This document shows, in pieces, positions 30,501 to 45,400 of a stretch of 64,000 bases of DNA. Where the stretch lies: contig NC_088295.1 of the NCBI RefSeq assembly GCF_032854445.1, positions 26,521,385-26,585,384 of the forward strand, in the 5' to 3' direction. Source of the DNA: Liolophura sinensis. Lineage: Eukaryota > Mollusca > Polyplacophora > Chitonida > Chitonidae. Both the position numbers and the translations under genes were made by a program. Position 1 is the first letter of the stretch, and every line of letters starts with the position of its first letter. The notes beneath the pieces were generated by a model. That model worked only from the letters and a program-made list of their open reading frames with translations. It made no database searches and was not told the origin of the DNA.

Positions 30501-33500
30501 GACCCCACAGACTACATCAGTGGGGATATATTTACACATGACAACTCCAATACCAGTGACAGCAGAAAAAACATGCATACATATTTGAGTTTCATATACA
30601 CAGAGCACCATTCTAAAAACCTGAATTTTGGTCCAGTTTTGTTTGATACATATTTTTTTCTTGCCTTTTATTTTTGCAAAATATTAAACCTTCTGATTAT
30701 GTTTCACAGCTGTGTGGGACTTCAGATTGCCATGGAAACCCAACAGCTGTTGAAGTTGTATAGACTCAAGAGTGACATGCCGAAAAAGCCTGATATGATC
30801 TGCGATAATGGAAATAGCAATGTAAAGCTGGAGTAACCTGACCACCAAGACATCCCTCTGTCAACTTGGAGCCAGATACATACACCCTGGTACACTTCTC
30901 AAAACCCCCACATCTTTAATAAGTTCTTCAAAAATACTCCATGCCATCAAATGAAAGTCTCGGCAAGACTTCAAAGAACAAAAGACCAGAGCAGCTCCTT
31001 GCACAACCATCCACAAAAACTGATCTACGTGCAGACACCTAAACCTTCATATTGCCGGCCTCACACAAACTGTTGGAGCGAACATCCTTTAAATATTTTA
31101 AACAGAATTTGGAGTATTTTACAGATAATAATTTAATTCATATGGATTTTGATGAACAATGGATGTAGTACGCATATTTATTTCAGGGAGCATGAATGGA
31201 ATGTGAACAATCTCCTCTTAACTACAGAAGGGGAGGCAATCCAGGGTTGTCTGGCAGAAATCATGTCCTGCACACCTGGCTGAAATCATATCCTGAAAAC
31301 TGGCCAAACCAGAATAATGGAGCCAGAAAAAACACATACCTCAACAAATGAAAAACAGGTGCTAGGAGATTAGTCTGCTTATGAAAAAAAAAAAAGTTCA
31401 ACAAAAGGGATAACAGTAAAACCAGCAACTTAGAATGAACCCATGGAGCTGAAATGAGTTATCTTCGGGAAAATAATATTCACTACTGGCAAATATTTAC
31501 ACCCATACTGTACAGGTTTACCAATGTGCTGCCTGAAAGGATGTTTGGACACTTCTTACACTAATTCCTTACACTGAAAGCTCTCCAAGAGGGAAACCAA
31601 GCACACTTTCAGACTTTTCTGCGAACACACAACCGAAAGAACTTTAGTCTCTAAAAATAAAATGTTGATAATCTTCTCCATCTAACAAAGGTACAATAGG
31701 CCTGCAGATTCATTAAGTGGTTACTATGACAGGTCTTAAGATTGTTACAAGCCAGAGTGCGTAGTACTGGCCAGCTTAATTACCCTTAGATCAATGGAAA
31801 TGATTGAGGTGTTCTGTGCTGCTAACCTAGTTTTGTTCCAATGAACTACTAGATGAAGCTGAGTTATGGGAGTATGTCTTACCAGGCCAGGCCACAGCCA
31901 CACACTTGTCCTGGGTGAATGAAGCTAGCTTAATGCCTTGCCCCTGAGGCTCTCCATCAAAGGGTCTGGCCATACTTGTAATCCAGTACTTGCCAATTAC
32001 CACCAGACTTTCTGGTGTTGGCTAGCCAAAAGTGTCGCAGTCAGCCTACAGGTATAGTCTGCCTACAATAGCTGACCACGCTAATGTTCATGTAAACTTA
32101 GCTCTGAGATCTGTTGGCCATGTTCCCAGGTTAAAGGAAAAGACCTCCAAAAATTGAAGAAGGCATCACTTAATAGACCACTTAAAACTATGCATGAAAT
32201 AATTTACTTTTTTTCCACATAATGCTGAGAGCAACCAACTTTTATCGCAAATGGTAGTTAGCAAAGTCTGGCTTCCTTTTGATGTGACAGGCACATCTAT
32301 GTTAATTGTGATGTTAAAGTCGTTATTATTCATGAATAACTAAACGATATGAAGTCAGAATTACTGTAGGATTAAAGTTTTTTTGTTGTTGAATATGCTA
32401 AAGCACACTCATAAAGACCAAGAAAAAAAAAAAAAGACCAAAGATCAACAAATAATTTATCAAAACAAACAGGGCAACTATTTACCAAGAAAACCATCAA
32501 GGTGGATAAAACATGTAACAATTCATACCAAGAGTGTACAATGGCTAAATTCCATTTAGTTGATTTAAAGCACAAGCCACAATGACATGGTTCAGTGACA
32601 CTGACAAGTGGTGCTTTACTCTGCTAGCCATTGCAGAGACCACCACCTCCACCAACAGATGTTTCTTGTTAGCAGACTTTCAACTATGTCTTCAAACCAC
32701 ATGGGGAACAATGTGTGCAAAATGCACCCAGGTCAAGTTCTCATCTCCAAAAAGCATCAAAATAAACTGTACAGCATTGGAATAATAAATCAAGGGGAGT
32801 TTCTTATCAACAAACAATCTTTCTTAACATGAGGTGATTCAGCCATTTCCAAGACCATGGTTGATTGCACTCATTGCAGTTACCAACCCACAAACACTTT
32901 CTCAGTCACGCATCATTAACTTTACGGAATGTCAACTCACAGGGAATTACAGCAAAGCTTAATCACTTAAAAGCACCTTTAACTTTCCCCTGCAGCATAG
33001 GATCTTTCTAAAATAAGAGCTCACTAAATCCTGTCTTGAATTATCAGCTTCAGAGCAAATGCAAGGTCCAGCTTTTTATTAGATTACTCAGAAAAACCTG
33101 TGCACTAAAGTAGCTTGTAACACTCATGCAAGCAGAAGGATGAAGTGCAGTCAACCATTTATGCTTTTACATCATGGTTACGTATAACATCTAACATGGA
33201 AAAATACACAGGGTCAGGCTTTTTATGAACATGACTTATCACAGTAGCCTAGGGCAGTTAAAAAAACACAGCTCTATTAACAGAAAATGAATGAAAAACA
33301 GAAAATGGAGTCGGAAGGTGAAGATTTTCAATTTAGATTGAGCATCAAATGGGACAAGCCCTGTGGAAACTGATGTGAAACTATGTCATGGGAAGAAACA
33401 CCCAAAAGTTTGTAGGGTTGTCCAAAAATTTCTCATATGTGTTTCCCGTCTATGTGTAACTTTTTACCACTATCAAACACCACAAAAAAACGAGGTGCTA

Positions 33501-36090
33501 TTCACATTCAGAACTTAACATGTCCATGTATATGTGATGGGTGCTACTCCCAGAATCAAACAAATTTATCTAGGCTCCATGTTAATGGGACCAGTCCACA
33601 GAAAATCCTAATCGCTGCAGGGGTGATATTTTACATTTGAACATCATTGAACAACATTTGGCAGCTCTTTCATCGATGGACAGCTTTTCCAATTTTATTT
33701 CTCAGAATGAAATTAATAACACATAGACACTGCTTCTAATCTGAAGTATAGCTAGCTGGTATGTTAGAAGGTACATCTTCACTGATCTGACCACAAGACT
33801 AAAGCATGGATACTATATTACCCACAGAGACAAAGACATGCATATTGTAATTTAGAGATCCACTGTCTGACAAAAAGGAATAGTATTTAGGAAAATCCTT
33901 TGAAATTAAGTTACAGATAGCTTCCTCAAAGACAGTCCATGGGCTTATGTCATTTACAGAATCTGGCAGACATTATTATCTCAGAGGTCTCAGATCCATC
34001 ACAATCTCAATTCTTCAATAACGTCAAAAGACAACAGCTAATTTGCAAAGCTACATGGAGTTTAACATTGTAACCAGACCATGAGAAATATGTGTAAAGT
34101 ACATTACCTTTGGACATAACATAAACTATGCCCATAGCACAAAGAGATAGGGTTTAAATTCCAATGACACCAGAGATCAAAGATAAAGGCCAAGAACTAA
34201 GACTCAAACAAGCTGATGTCATCTTATACAAAACAATGAATTGAACACACACATGGCAAAGAGCATCTTACACATAATGCATGTGTTCTTAAAACAGAAA
34301 TGCACAAATTTGGTTTGGCTTTAGTCTTGAATGCCACCTACATGTACATCTATCAACAGATTGAAAGATGACAACAAAGTTCAGCGACATTTTTTCTAAT
34401 GTAATGTGGGAATGATATTGAAGTGCATGAACACAAATTCTTTATGTAAATGACAGGTGATCGAAGCTTGCCAAGCATGCAAATTTTGGATGGTGATCAA
34501 ATGTCTGATGTCAGCCTGTCACAATGCTGTCGTCCAGAGTAGATAAACTGGCCACATTTACATACATGTATACATTACACAGGCTTACCTGTGAGTTTTT
34601 CTATGTGTTCACAGAGTCACACACTCACAGTCAATACATTAAGACATGCTGCGCTAAGTGGGCCTTGAAATGACACCAATTAGTGATCACAAAAATTAAT
34701 CTTCACCACAATGACTTCTCAAAGCCTGCTGAGTTCTAACAACGCGAACTGCATTGTTACCCTGTTAAGGGCTGCACACTACATACTGACTCATGACAAA
34801 TTCTCCACCCCACACTCTGAGGGTTGGCACAGAGAAAACCCCTGGGGTGGAACGACCAGACCAGATAGGTCTGCTTGATGGCAATAGCCTTGCCCTATTA
34901 AGTCAATAACACAGATCACATTGCGGGTGAAAAGGTTACAACAGTGATCTTGATGCTTACTACACATACCTATCAAAACAACAAAATGGAATAGACCAAA
35001 CACATTTCCTGCAGTGACACAAATAATGGGTTAGAGTATCTTCAACTATAAATATACACAACAATACATAACATTCATTCTTAACAGGGATTACAATGCA
35101 AATGACCACATAACAGAATTCTCTAATGACAATTCAAGCACACTTCACCTGATACACAGCTCCTGAAGTTTCAAGTCCCTCGTGCAATATCTTCTAGCAT
35201 TCCAGCGGGGCATCACTGACTCAATGTCTTATGACATTCATGTGTTATCACAATGTGACCCTGTAAGATTCTGTCTTACAATGGAGCAATGGCTTGACCG
35301 AATATCAATGTTTGCAGAAAATGACACTGACAGGATTTCAGACACAAATAATTTGGTCCTCAATTCCTCATAACTAGTGTGCCTCCAGCTTCAGGCTAGC
35401 TGGAACGATGTACCTGCTGTCCAGTCGCAGCTAGATTTACCTAATGAGTTGGTTTTCTGCATCAGAACCCAACTGTTGATCATCAGCACACATTAGCTAA
35501 CTGAATAAACACCTCTATTTGCCTTCCAGTTTTTGCCTATTGATACAAAATAGTTATAGCAAATTGCACTCTAATACGGAAGGTCATACACCTATTTCAA
35601 CTAAACCATTGTTGACTTCTGACATTAAAAACTTGTTGAGCAAATGTTGACCAATAAAAAGGCTTGCAAAATGCAATGTTCAATGTCAGGTGAGTGTAGA
35701 AAAATACTTCCTTGCTTGCATCAGGGAATGTCTTTACAGGCATATGAAAAATTCATAACAGGCCATGATGTTTTGATTTTTTTTTTTTTTTTTTGATTGG
35801 TGTTTTACGCCGTACTCAAGAATATTTCACTTATACGACGGCGGCCAGCATTATGGTTGGTGGAAACCGGGCAGAGCCCGGCAGAAACCCACGACCATCC
35901 GCAGGTTGCTGGCAGACCTTCCCACGTACGGCCGGAGAGGAAGCCAGCATGAGCTGGTCTTGAACTCACAGCGACCGCATTGGTGAGAGGCTTCTGGGTA
36001 ACTACGCTGCGCTAGCGCGCTAACCGACTGAGCCACGGAGGCCCACCCCATGATGTTTTGTTGAAAACAAATATTTTGATCATCTTAATT

Positions 36091-36133
<43 letters not shown>

Positions 36134-39100
36134 CACACACACACAAATGTGATTTTGTGGGTTTACATTGAGAATGTACATGTGTGTTTCCTCGCTTTTA
36201 ATCACATAAGTTAAGCTTAACAAAGGTCTCCAGACCTACTACATGTACATGAATTGAACTTGGAAAAGAGTTGTTACGCTTAAAAGAACTCACCTCAAAA
36301 ATTCAAAATTCCTTCTATAAACAACTGGACAGAGCAAAAATCCATTCAGGAAACTGGTAGGCTACGATAATGAGATTTAATCTGCCATGTTTTCACATGT
36401 GGTTCCAGCAAACTGGAGGTGACATGGGTATTGCCTTACTGCCTGAGAGAAACAGCTATAGGACAACCTCTCAACCTCCTTGGAACCAGCACCCAGGCCC
36501 AACCATTCCTAATTACAGGTAATCCCAGCCTCCTTCTCCACAAATCCTGACCTCTACAAGCTTTGAAGCTTATTTGCTTAGTCTTCAAAGACTAGGTGTA
36601 CTGAGCTAGGCAGATCAGCCTGGGTTAACAAACAGGCAAAGCCTTACAGACACATGCTGTAGATCGAAGACTACCTTGATGCCCTATGTCTGAAATACCT
36701 TCATCACTGAGATGTGTTTTGGTTGTCTCTATAGTTGTGGCTGCAGTTGAGTTTTTGGTTGATGTGGTTGGCCAAGTCCACAGACCACCTGGAGTGGGGG
36801 GACTGACCTAGGTACAGGCCCTGAGAGGGATAGAGGACAGGCCGTGTCTGCTCCATCAGATCACCACATTCCAACACTTACACATCCACATTGCTTCCCA
36901 AACATGTCAAACGGCACGAAACTCTGCTTACTGAGGGCATCCCCCAAATGGACAGCTAATTATGAGAGCATCAGTGACTGGGATAACAAACATACACGAA
37001 AACCAAAATCGTCCAGCAGCAAAACACTGGCCAAGGTACTTGGCCATCTTCTCAGGTGATTGCAGTCAAGGGCAAAAACCGCCCAGGCTGGCCCGAAAGC
37101 ACAAAGTCAATTTTAATGTTTAGTTTAGAGCTATCACCTTTCTGCCTTTTCTGTCAAAAGCTATACCCAGCATATTTGTTTCCATGTGACAGCAAAGTGA
37201 CATGTGCATTGAGCAGACTCCCTGCAAAGTCACACAGTCAGCTTCAGTTTTTATCAACGAGTTTACATTGGAGGTAAAAACATACTCAGTGTACAAGAAG
37301 TTCCCACACATTTATTATTATTTATGAACCACCTTGTGGTGAGACAATATGGGAGAAAAATTCTGTAACAGATTAGACTGATGCAGAGAAAATAGTCAAA
37401 TACTGAGATAACAATCACATAATTAACGGAACATCCACAAACACCGTCAATGAAGGAGTTCTTCTGTTTGTGTTTACATGTACATGTATATACTAAAAAC
37501 AAAATGATGAACAAAATACATATGTGTGCTAGCATCCCCCCCCCCACCCACCCTTTTTCAGTCAAGCCAACCCATATCAGACATACATGTATGTAATTCA
37601 AGTGAGTTTAAAGAATAATGCATGTGCATCATGTCTCAAAAATGTACATAAACACTAAACATTGAACATAGGTGCCACTAAAAACTGTAAGCAAGGGCAT
37701 ATCTATATCTATACATTCACAAATGATTGTTTTATTGTAGAAAATTTAAAAGCACCTTTCCTACACCGATTTCCACAACACAGATAACCAGACTTTGACA
37801 CATGGTACCTCTTTTTTTTTGCAATCAGAGATGCATCAAGATCCAGAGTGTACCTGTGTGTCTGAGTATTGGACGTCACACAGTTCTGCCACAGAGTTGA
37901 CGATGACCTATTACCTGTACAGGAGTGTTGTAATACAGTCAGATTAGCAGTGTCTTGACAGGCCTCTACCACGAGGCCAACACAGTGCAGTTAATTCAGC
38001 TGACTTCAATGGCAAATAGGTGCAAATAACATGACAGAACAACTGTACACTGCCTGGAATGTGTGAAGTCTAAATCATAGGGATTACGCCGAGCTTAGCT
38101 CACCTAAAGTCAGTAAAGAGCAGTTAGAAATGAATTCTCTCACTTGAATAAATTCTGATGGAAAATTACAGGCTGTAATCCACATTCCTGTCTCTGATGA
38201 CATCAACTACCAAACATGTTACTTATATTTAAGGCAACTATTTAAGTGAACAGCATATGACCTGATCATTTGTACATGTACTGTCTGAACACTAGTATTT
38301 GCCAATATACAGCAGTGTCTAAAACAAAAAGTGGAACTAAGTGGCAATCTTCAACTGTTGTTAGTTTACAAACAAATAAGGACTAGAATCATTCTTCAAA
38401 TCTAAAATTGTATCTACCAGTGACTACAAAAAAGATGGTGAGAAGTTATTTGTCATCATTATGACTTCATTAATTAGTAAATCTAGGCCACTCAGTGAGA
38501 TACTTACATCTCCAGTCTAATGCAGTGCCTGGGAACATACCCCTAAGTTTAAAAACATTGCAATAGTCAAACTTGTACAAAAAACACCCTTTGCTTTTCA
38601 AACTATAAATATGACTAAACTATAGATATGAATTTCATGATCTGCAAGGGAACAAGGCCTTAGATACCCTGCTATACATGGGCAAATAATCTTTATAAGT
38701 TTCAATGTTGCCATCTAAGAGAAAAGAAAAGGCTTACAAACTTGGGTTCAAACAGAGCCCTGCAAGCCACAACAATGGTTTTAGTGAAGGACATAAACAG
38801 ACTGAGTATAATGTCAATAGAGTTTCGTTTAATCTTTAGCTGTCGATCCCAGGGAGGTCTATGGTGTGGAGGTTAGATTTACAGTCAGTATAACAGATAA
38901 AGAAGCTCAAAGTAAACTGAGCCTGTAGCCAACCTCAAAAATATGCTTCAAGAAAAAAGCTTTAGTCAACAGAAGATTCTGGGTGTTGCTTAGCAAATCC
39001 CACACTAGGAAGACCTCATTTCAATGAGCACAGCACGTCCTATTGAAAGCAGCGCTGAGTCTATTATATGACCCCGTAGACCAGTTGAAGGGATTGTAGA

Positions 39101-39318
39101 TGCCATTTGTTGTAAAGCAGGACAAGTACATGTAGTATTCACAGGCCCTCAGGTGAAGTTATTTGATACATGCATGTGACAGGTAATGCATGTGTAGGGG
39201 TAGAGGAGAGGCCATCCCAAACACAATCTACCATACTTCCCTTTGTTAATATCACACAGAGCTATCTGTACCTGTATTCAGTGATTCACTGGGCCTATGG
39301 TGCTCAAGTAACTACAGG

Positions 39319-39403
<85 letters not shown>

Positions 39404-42400
39404 ACATGTTAATATGGTTTTTATTATCTATAGGTATACAAGTACATATATAAACACATATATGTGAGACTACAACTCCAGTTCAACAGGTCCCAAAGAT
39501 TGACACTGGACAGCTAAATTGAATAGACATGCATCAAAACAGGACAGCCTCACTTCCTTTTCCATCGAATTGTAAAAATTGATCTCTCTATTCAGTCCCA
39601 TGAGTCAGTAACTATTATCAATAATTTAGCTTTAGGTGACCTGTAATCTAAATGTACATGTATACATGAAAAGGTTTGCTTCAGTAACAGAATCTTTCCT
39701 AGTATTGTAACACCTAATGACAATGGGTTCAGTGTATGTAATACACTATAGAGAAGTGTAAATTTAAACGCGACACGCACTTATGTAAAAACTCATGCAA
39801 TGGATCTCTACATTGGTTCCCAACTTTATCCCACAAGTTGTGCAAAATACAGACAGGTGCTCATTGATTAAAACGTGCGAATGTGATGACAGACCAGTGA
39901 CCTTTTCAAATCATAGCTTCAAATGGTCACAGTAAAAATAAGTTGCCATTTACAAGGCATCAGCCTTCATAAAATTCCTGGTCTCCTCTACTCCCTCAAG
40001 GTAGGTCTGATATTTAAAGCCGACAAACTGCATGTCACTCCTCAGACAATGACGAGATTGACAAGGACAATAATTAGCACCCTAAGGCTACCAATACTCA
40101 GTCAAATCTTCAGGTTCTCAACAATGGGATGTATATGTACACCAGACTACCTATGGTCGTTACCTACTAGCTTCCCTGAAATAGTCAGACACATAATAAC
40201 TTGTGAGCTCAGATCCAATCATCATTTCATGACCTGTATTTTTTCCCTTTACACTGAGTGTATACATATAATGTACAGGTATCAATACAACTTCCTCTAG
40301 ACTTTGGTTCAGTTTCTGATGATAACATAATTTTTATTCCTGTCACCCACCGATACAGTTATATGTATCAGTTAAAATATCTGTATGACCTTTGGAACAA
40401 GTCTTCACAACTGATAATTTTGTATAATATGACATAACGACATGTTATCCTCTTAGCTACATGTCTGTTTACTTATTTGCTACTTAATACTACATGAGTG
40501 GGTGTTTGCAACATAGACACAATTGTTTATTACTTGTTTACTTATATACAGAAAAATTTAACTGGACTAGAGCAGAACTCATCCATTTAACATGTCTATA
40601 ATATGGCTCTACTACTTCAGTGGACACCTGCATAATTCAGTTGGATGGGACCAATAATAAGACAGGTAAATTATGGTACTATTCAGATTTAGAATTTCAA
40701 GGCTTTATTTGAACATGCATGTCGTAAGATGTAGTACAGAACAAGATGACAACCAACAACTCCCCTGGGGTTCATTCTACACATACATTTCTGACTTGTC
40801 AATTGTCACAATGTATATATTTTAGTCTTGGAAATTTTGACACACTTATCTTAAGACAATATTTAAGAGGTTGTTAAAAATTTTAATTTCTATGAACTAA
40901 GCTCTAAAATCATAATAATTTTGACTTAAGTCAGAAATTACTTTATGTAATCCAGGCCTGTGTCATGTTGATCATTTATACCTGTTCTACATATAAACTA
41001 ATTTTCAACCTTTACTTACATTTACCAAATAATGTAGGTGTTGTGTGCTGGAACAGTGCTAGTCTTAAGGGCTGATTCTACATGTCAATAAATGTAGTTA
41101 ATTCTATACTGAGCAGGCGTTCCCATGACCTTACTGACATAGGCCAAGTTATTACATAATGAAATGTTGTCCCATGCATAAATCTGCACGTTAAGAATAT
41201 TGATTCAGGTAACATGAACTGGTCACCAAAGAGAATAATATGAAAGCCTAGTCGGCACAGAAATGTAATAGCTAGAACATTTAGCATGTACATGTACAAA
41301 TACTGCAGAATTCACAGGATTCGAGATCCGTCCAAGTTTCTGTTGTTGTGAAGGTAATCAATTTCTGATGTATTGAAGATTGCTTTTGATTTTAACTGCA
41401 GAAAGGTGAATTGCATACTGATTTGTGAGAAGTATCGATTTAACAAATGACGTCACTGAGCCTAAGCTATCAATGGAAGTCAAAGAGCAAGCTTGGCAGA
41501 GAGTCTCCTGGGAATTGACTAACTGATTGCCTAGCAGGTAACATGGTTCATTAACGACTGCATGTGTCATTACTCTCAACAACAGCTCACATCCACACAC
41601 TATCCATGATAGCTGCAAGTCACACATTTATGAAAACTAATTTCTGAATAACCACACTGAAAAATGTGATGTGACACATACATCTTATCTCTTACAGGAA
41701 ACGATCTACATGCATACAAATTATGCATTTTAAATTTATTTATTTATTTACTTAATTTGTTTTATGCCATACCCAAGTATATGCTCTTTAAACAATGTCT
41801 TTTCAATATGACTGTGAAATAATTATTTAAGCATGTGCATACTGCTACTCAGCAAATAATCACACATATATTTTGTTTAAAGTCAAGAATACCAAACAAT
41901 GCTGAGACATATACACAGGTATCTATGAAACCATCTTTAGGATACAACTTACACAAAGCAAGTATTAAGTTTCTTACACATGTACAGAACAGCAAGGCCA
42001 TTATTAAAGATATGTTGGGTGCAACCCAATCAACCCTCCAGAAAAGCAACCCCATACTCCTCTCAATATTTCCTTAAAATATCAATATTTTTTCACTGGC
42101 CAAAAAGCTGATAAAGGAAATGAATTCCGAATAACCTGGAGCATATGGTGAGGTTTGACAGGTTTGTACACACATAATAAATAACACTGAATCCATACAG
42201 ATACCACTTGTACTTGCCACATCCAGGAAGTGAAGCTTGAGCCGATTACTACATCTAATACACATGGTGTATACATGTATACAGATTTCACACTACCAGC
42301 ATGGCCTAATACCAGTAACCAGATACACTATATAAATTCCCATAAATCCGAACATAAACAACAAGGTGTAAATCAGCGCAATGAAGTGTCGGCTAATGCT

Positions 42401-45400
42401 TTTAATGAGACAGATCAACATTTTTCTGTGCAAAGGAAAACATGGAAAGGTTTTACATTTCAGAACAAATAATCTTAGATTCACAAACAACTTCCTTGTC
42501 GCGTAAGAATTTAATGTTGGCAATCGTCTGGCAGGGCCCTTAATATTGGGAGATGTTTGCAGGCTTACAGAGAATCTAAAGTATAGGCCAATGGGCAGAG
42601 GGCAAGCACATTATGTAACACAGGCCTGGCGCCTACAGAATTAGGTATTACAATGTCTCTTAGACCAGAGCTTTCCAATACAGGGATAAGAGGGACTGCA
42701 AATATCTGGCAGAGAGAAGAAGCACTGGAGCAGCACAGCCTTAAAATAGGCACACAAATAAACAAAGGCCCCATTTTCTTCACAAACATCAAGGATTTGT
42801 AGTGCGAGCAGAATTACGAGCAGGAGTTGGGTAGAGCCCGCCCACTGAACCCCACCTCACAGGAAAACACAATGCACTTGCAACACCCACACTTATCCTA
42901 AGGTGGGTGTATGTCATGTTATTATTAACTGTCATTACAGCATGTAGCCTTCTAATAAAGATTTGAAAAAATCTCCTATGTGTACTTGAAAAAAACCCAC
43001 CTTAATAACCATTTTGAACAAAACCCACTTTAGGTAGAAACACAATAGCTAGACTTACAAAGTAAAAACAGCTAACACAGCACCAAGCTCACTTTGTCTT
43101 CTTTTTTTTTTCTTCATTTTGTCACTGACAATAAAAATGTAAGTATCTCAGTTATTATATACCTACATGTAATATCTAAGAACAGAAATAGGAATGTCAT
43201 CAACTTTGTAAGTAGCAGTATTTTACACTCCTCTTGACATTATCCACAAAGTGGAAAGAAGATTACAAAACATGATGCTGCATTATGACAGATCCTGAAC
43301 ACGGCTTCTTCATCAGCCTTCGACTTGATCATTCGCCGTTTCTAAGCTAGTCCTGTCTCCTTATCGCCGAGCTGACATTAATAAAATGCCAAACCAAAAT
43401 GTCAGACGCCAACTCCTCAAGCAACAGGCCAGTGGGTTGTTATTAAATTACTAAGATTTTAGGGTGCTATTTTTGGTGTATCCACAGACAAAGTATCTGA
43501 TGAGCTTTTTCTCTAGCAGACACTATCGGGCAAATGGATGGGGAGCTGTCACTTTTATCATTTTATCGATATTTTTTCCAGGTATTTATATGGAAACCTT
43601 GCCGAGGCCAGAAGAGACGTCTGGTGAATCAATAACATAGAGGGATAGCTCCATACTGTATCAAGGCCAGGGAGGCTTGCTGCCATGGGACAGGGATCAG
43701 ACACACAAAGATAAATACCCAATATCACCTCAGCATCTCTCCTTCAGTACACACACATACCAAACCTAATATCTCCAGCATGTTAACTTTTACACTGCCC
43801 CCTCTTCTACACACATACATAATTTAATACTAACATGGCTCATATTTCCTATGATATGATATGACCTAAATGAGTCATTGGCAGATGACATGGAATTCAT
43901 AATTGTCACCATCAGGACAGGTACATGGGACAGGTAAAGTATTGATCTTCAGCATGGCTCAGTAAAACTGTCCATACACAAACAGGTAGCTCAGTATGTT
44001 AAATGTGCCACTCCAAGAATCCACATACTTCCTTAATTAAGGCTTTCTTACTTCAGACACATGTAGACATGAACATGCCTGGTAATGGGCTAAGACAGTG
44101 ACATTTGATCAACATACTCACATATAAATAGTGTGTAGTTCAAATCCCTGTGGTAATGTCCTCTGTCTGGCTGGTCACTCAGCCTTACCCATGTGTTTAG
44201 AGTGTAGGGGAGAAAAAACCTAGCTGGCCCACCCTGTCAGTCAGTCCTCTGTCACAGATCACAGCACAGGGTCAACCATGACAGCCACAGCCACTTACGG
44301 CATGCCAGCCAATCACAGGCCCTGACACAATACACCACAGCAGGCAGGATAGGCCTCAGGGCCATGTTGTCAGCCAATACAAACAGTCCTAACATATCAC
44401 AGCTATGTGGAATATTTGGCTAGTTGCCAACATTTTTCAACCCAGAGTAAAACAGTCCCTGATAATTCAGTCTGGTGATAGGTATACAATTGTCCTCAGC
44501 TCCACACAAGATATGTAGGACCCTCTATCACAGCTCCTAGTGTATACAGCAGAATGAGAGCTTTGGGTACAGTTTCAAATTGGAGATTCACATTGAGCAG
44601 ACAGAGGAAGTATGATTCTTATCAACATCTACAACTATAATATACATACATGTATATCATAGCGATGATATATGATATGTCAAAGATCATCAACGCATAT
44701 TAATAGAATAACAGTAACATATATATACATGTATATATATGCTTGTAGAGTAGATGAATTTTTACCTGTAGAAATGTATCATTTTTTTTATTTGTTTTTA
44801 TTTCTTCAATGAAATATACGGATATTCAGATAATTACATTCCTGCACTATAGAGGTGTTTGGACAATGAGGCATTTCTTTTCTTTCACAAAGGAAAAGAC
44901 TAATTTTAGCAACCAATAAGTGGTTCTGTGTCGCATGTGCATGTGATTATTTTCTTTTTTATCGCGGTAAGTCCTGAATCACATCAGTATTTCACTATAT
45001 GTTAAATGTGGTTCTAATACCCTAAGATATCATACATACATTCACAGGTTTATAATAAATAATCACATGTACATGAGTACAATATGTATAATTCCCTTTG
45101 TACTTAGCTTTACTTCATAATTACTCAAATCTAGCACTACAGTTTACTGCAACAAATGAGGCTTGAATACTAGTTTCCTCAGTACAATTCTGCCTAGTTT
45201 TCATCACTGAGGCAGTTATTGTTATATGCTACCACATTTCTGTCACACTATTTCTGTCACACCCTTACATTAATTCTCCATCTCTCCACTTGGGTAAATT
45301 ATTCTTTGTAAAATAACAAATTTACTGTTGAAAGCTTCAAATTGGCTATCAATTCATTATAAAATTTGAAACGTAAACATAATTCATTTTTAAATTGTAC

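Noticed and set aside
36024-36047. Possible tRNA gene
   Set aside because: The A box is good, but the B-box region is diverged, no cloverleaf with paired acceptor arms forms, and the element continues into a SINE body and tail with a target-site duplication.
37263-37601. 112-codon minus-strand open frame with hydrophobic stretches
   Set aside because: Cysteine- and tyrosine-rich translation of AT-rich and C-tract sequence; no family and no gene context.
39170-39412. Plus-strand open frame ending in repeated YI and HT residues
   Set aside because: It is the translation of the TA/CA microsatellite.
44130-44260. B-box-like GTTCAAATCCC with TAGCTCAGTATG 160 bp upstream
   Set aside because: The two boxes are too far apart for a tRNA, and I could not align the segment to either SINE type in the window. 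It may be a SINE relic, but I cannot support it.
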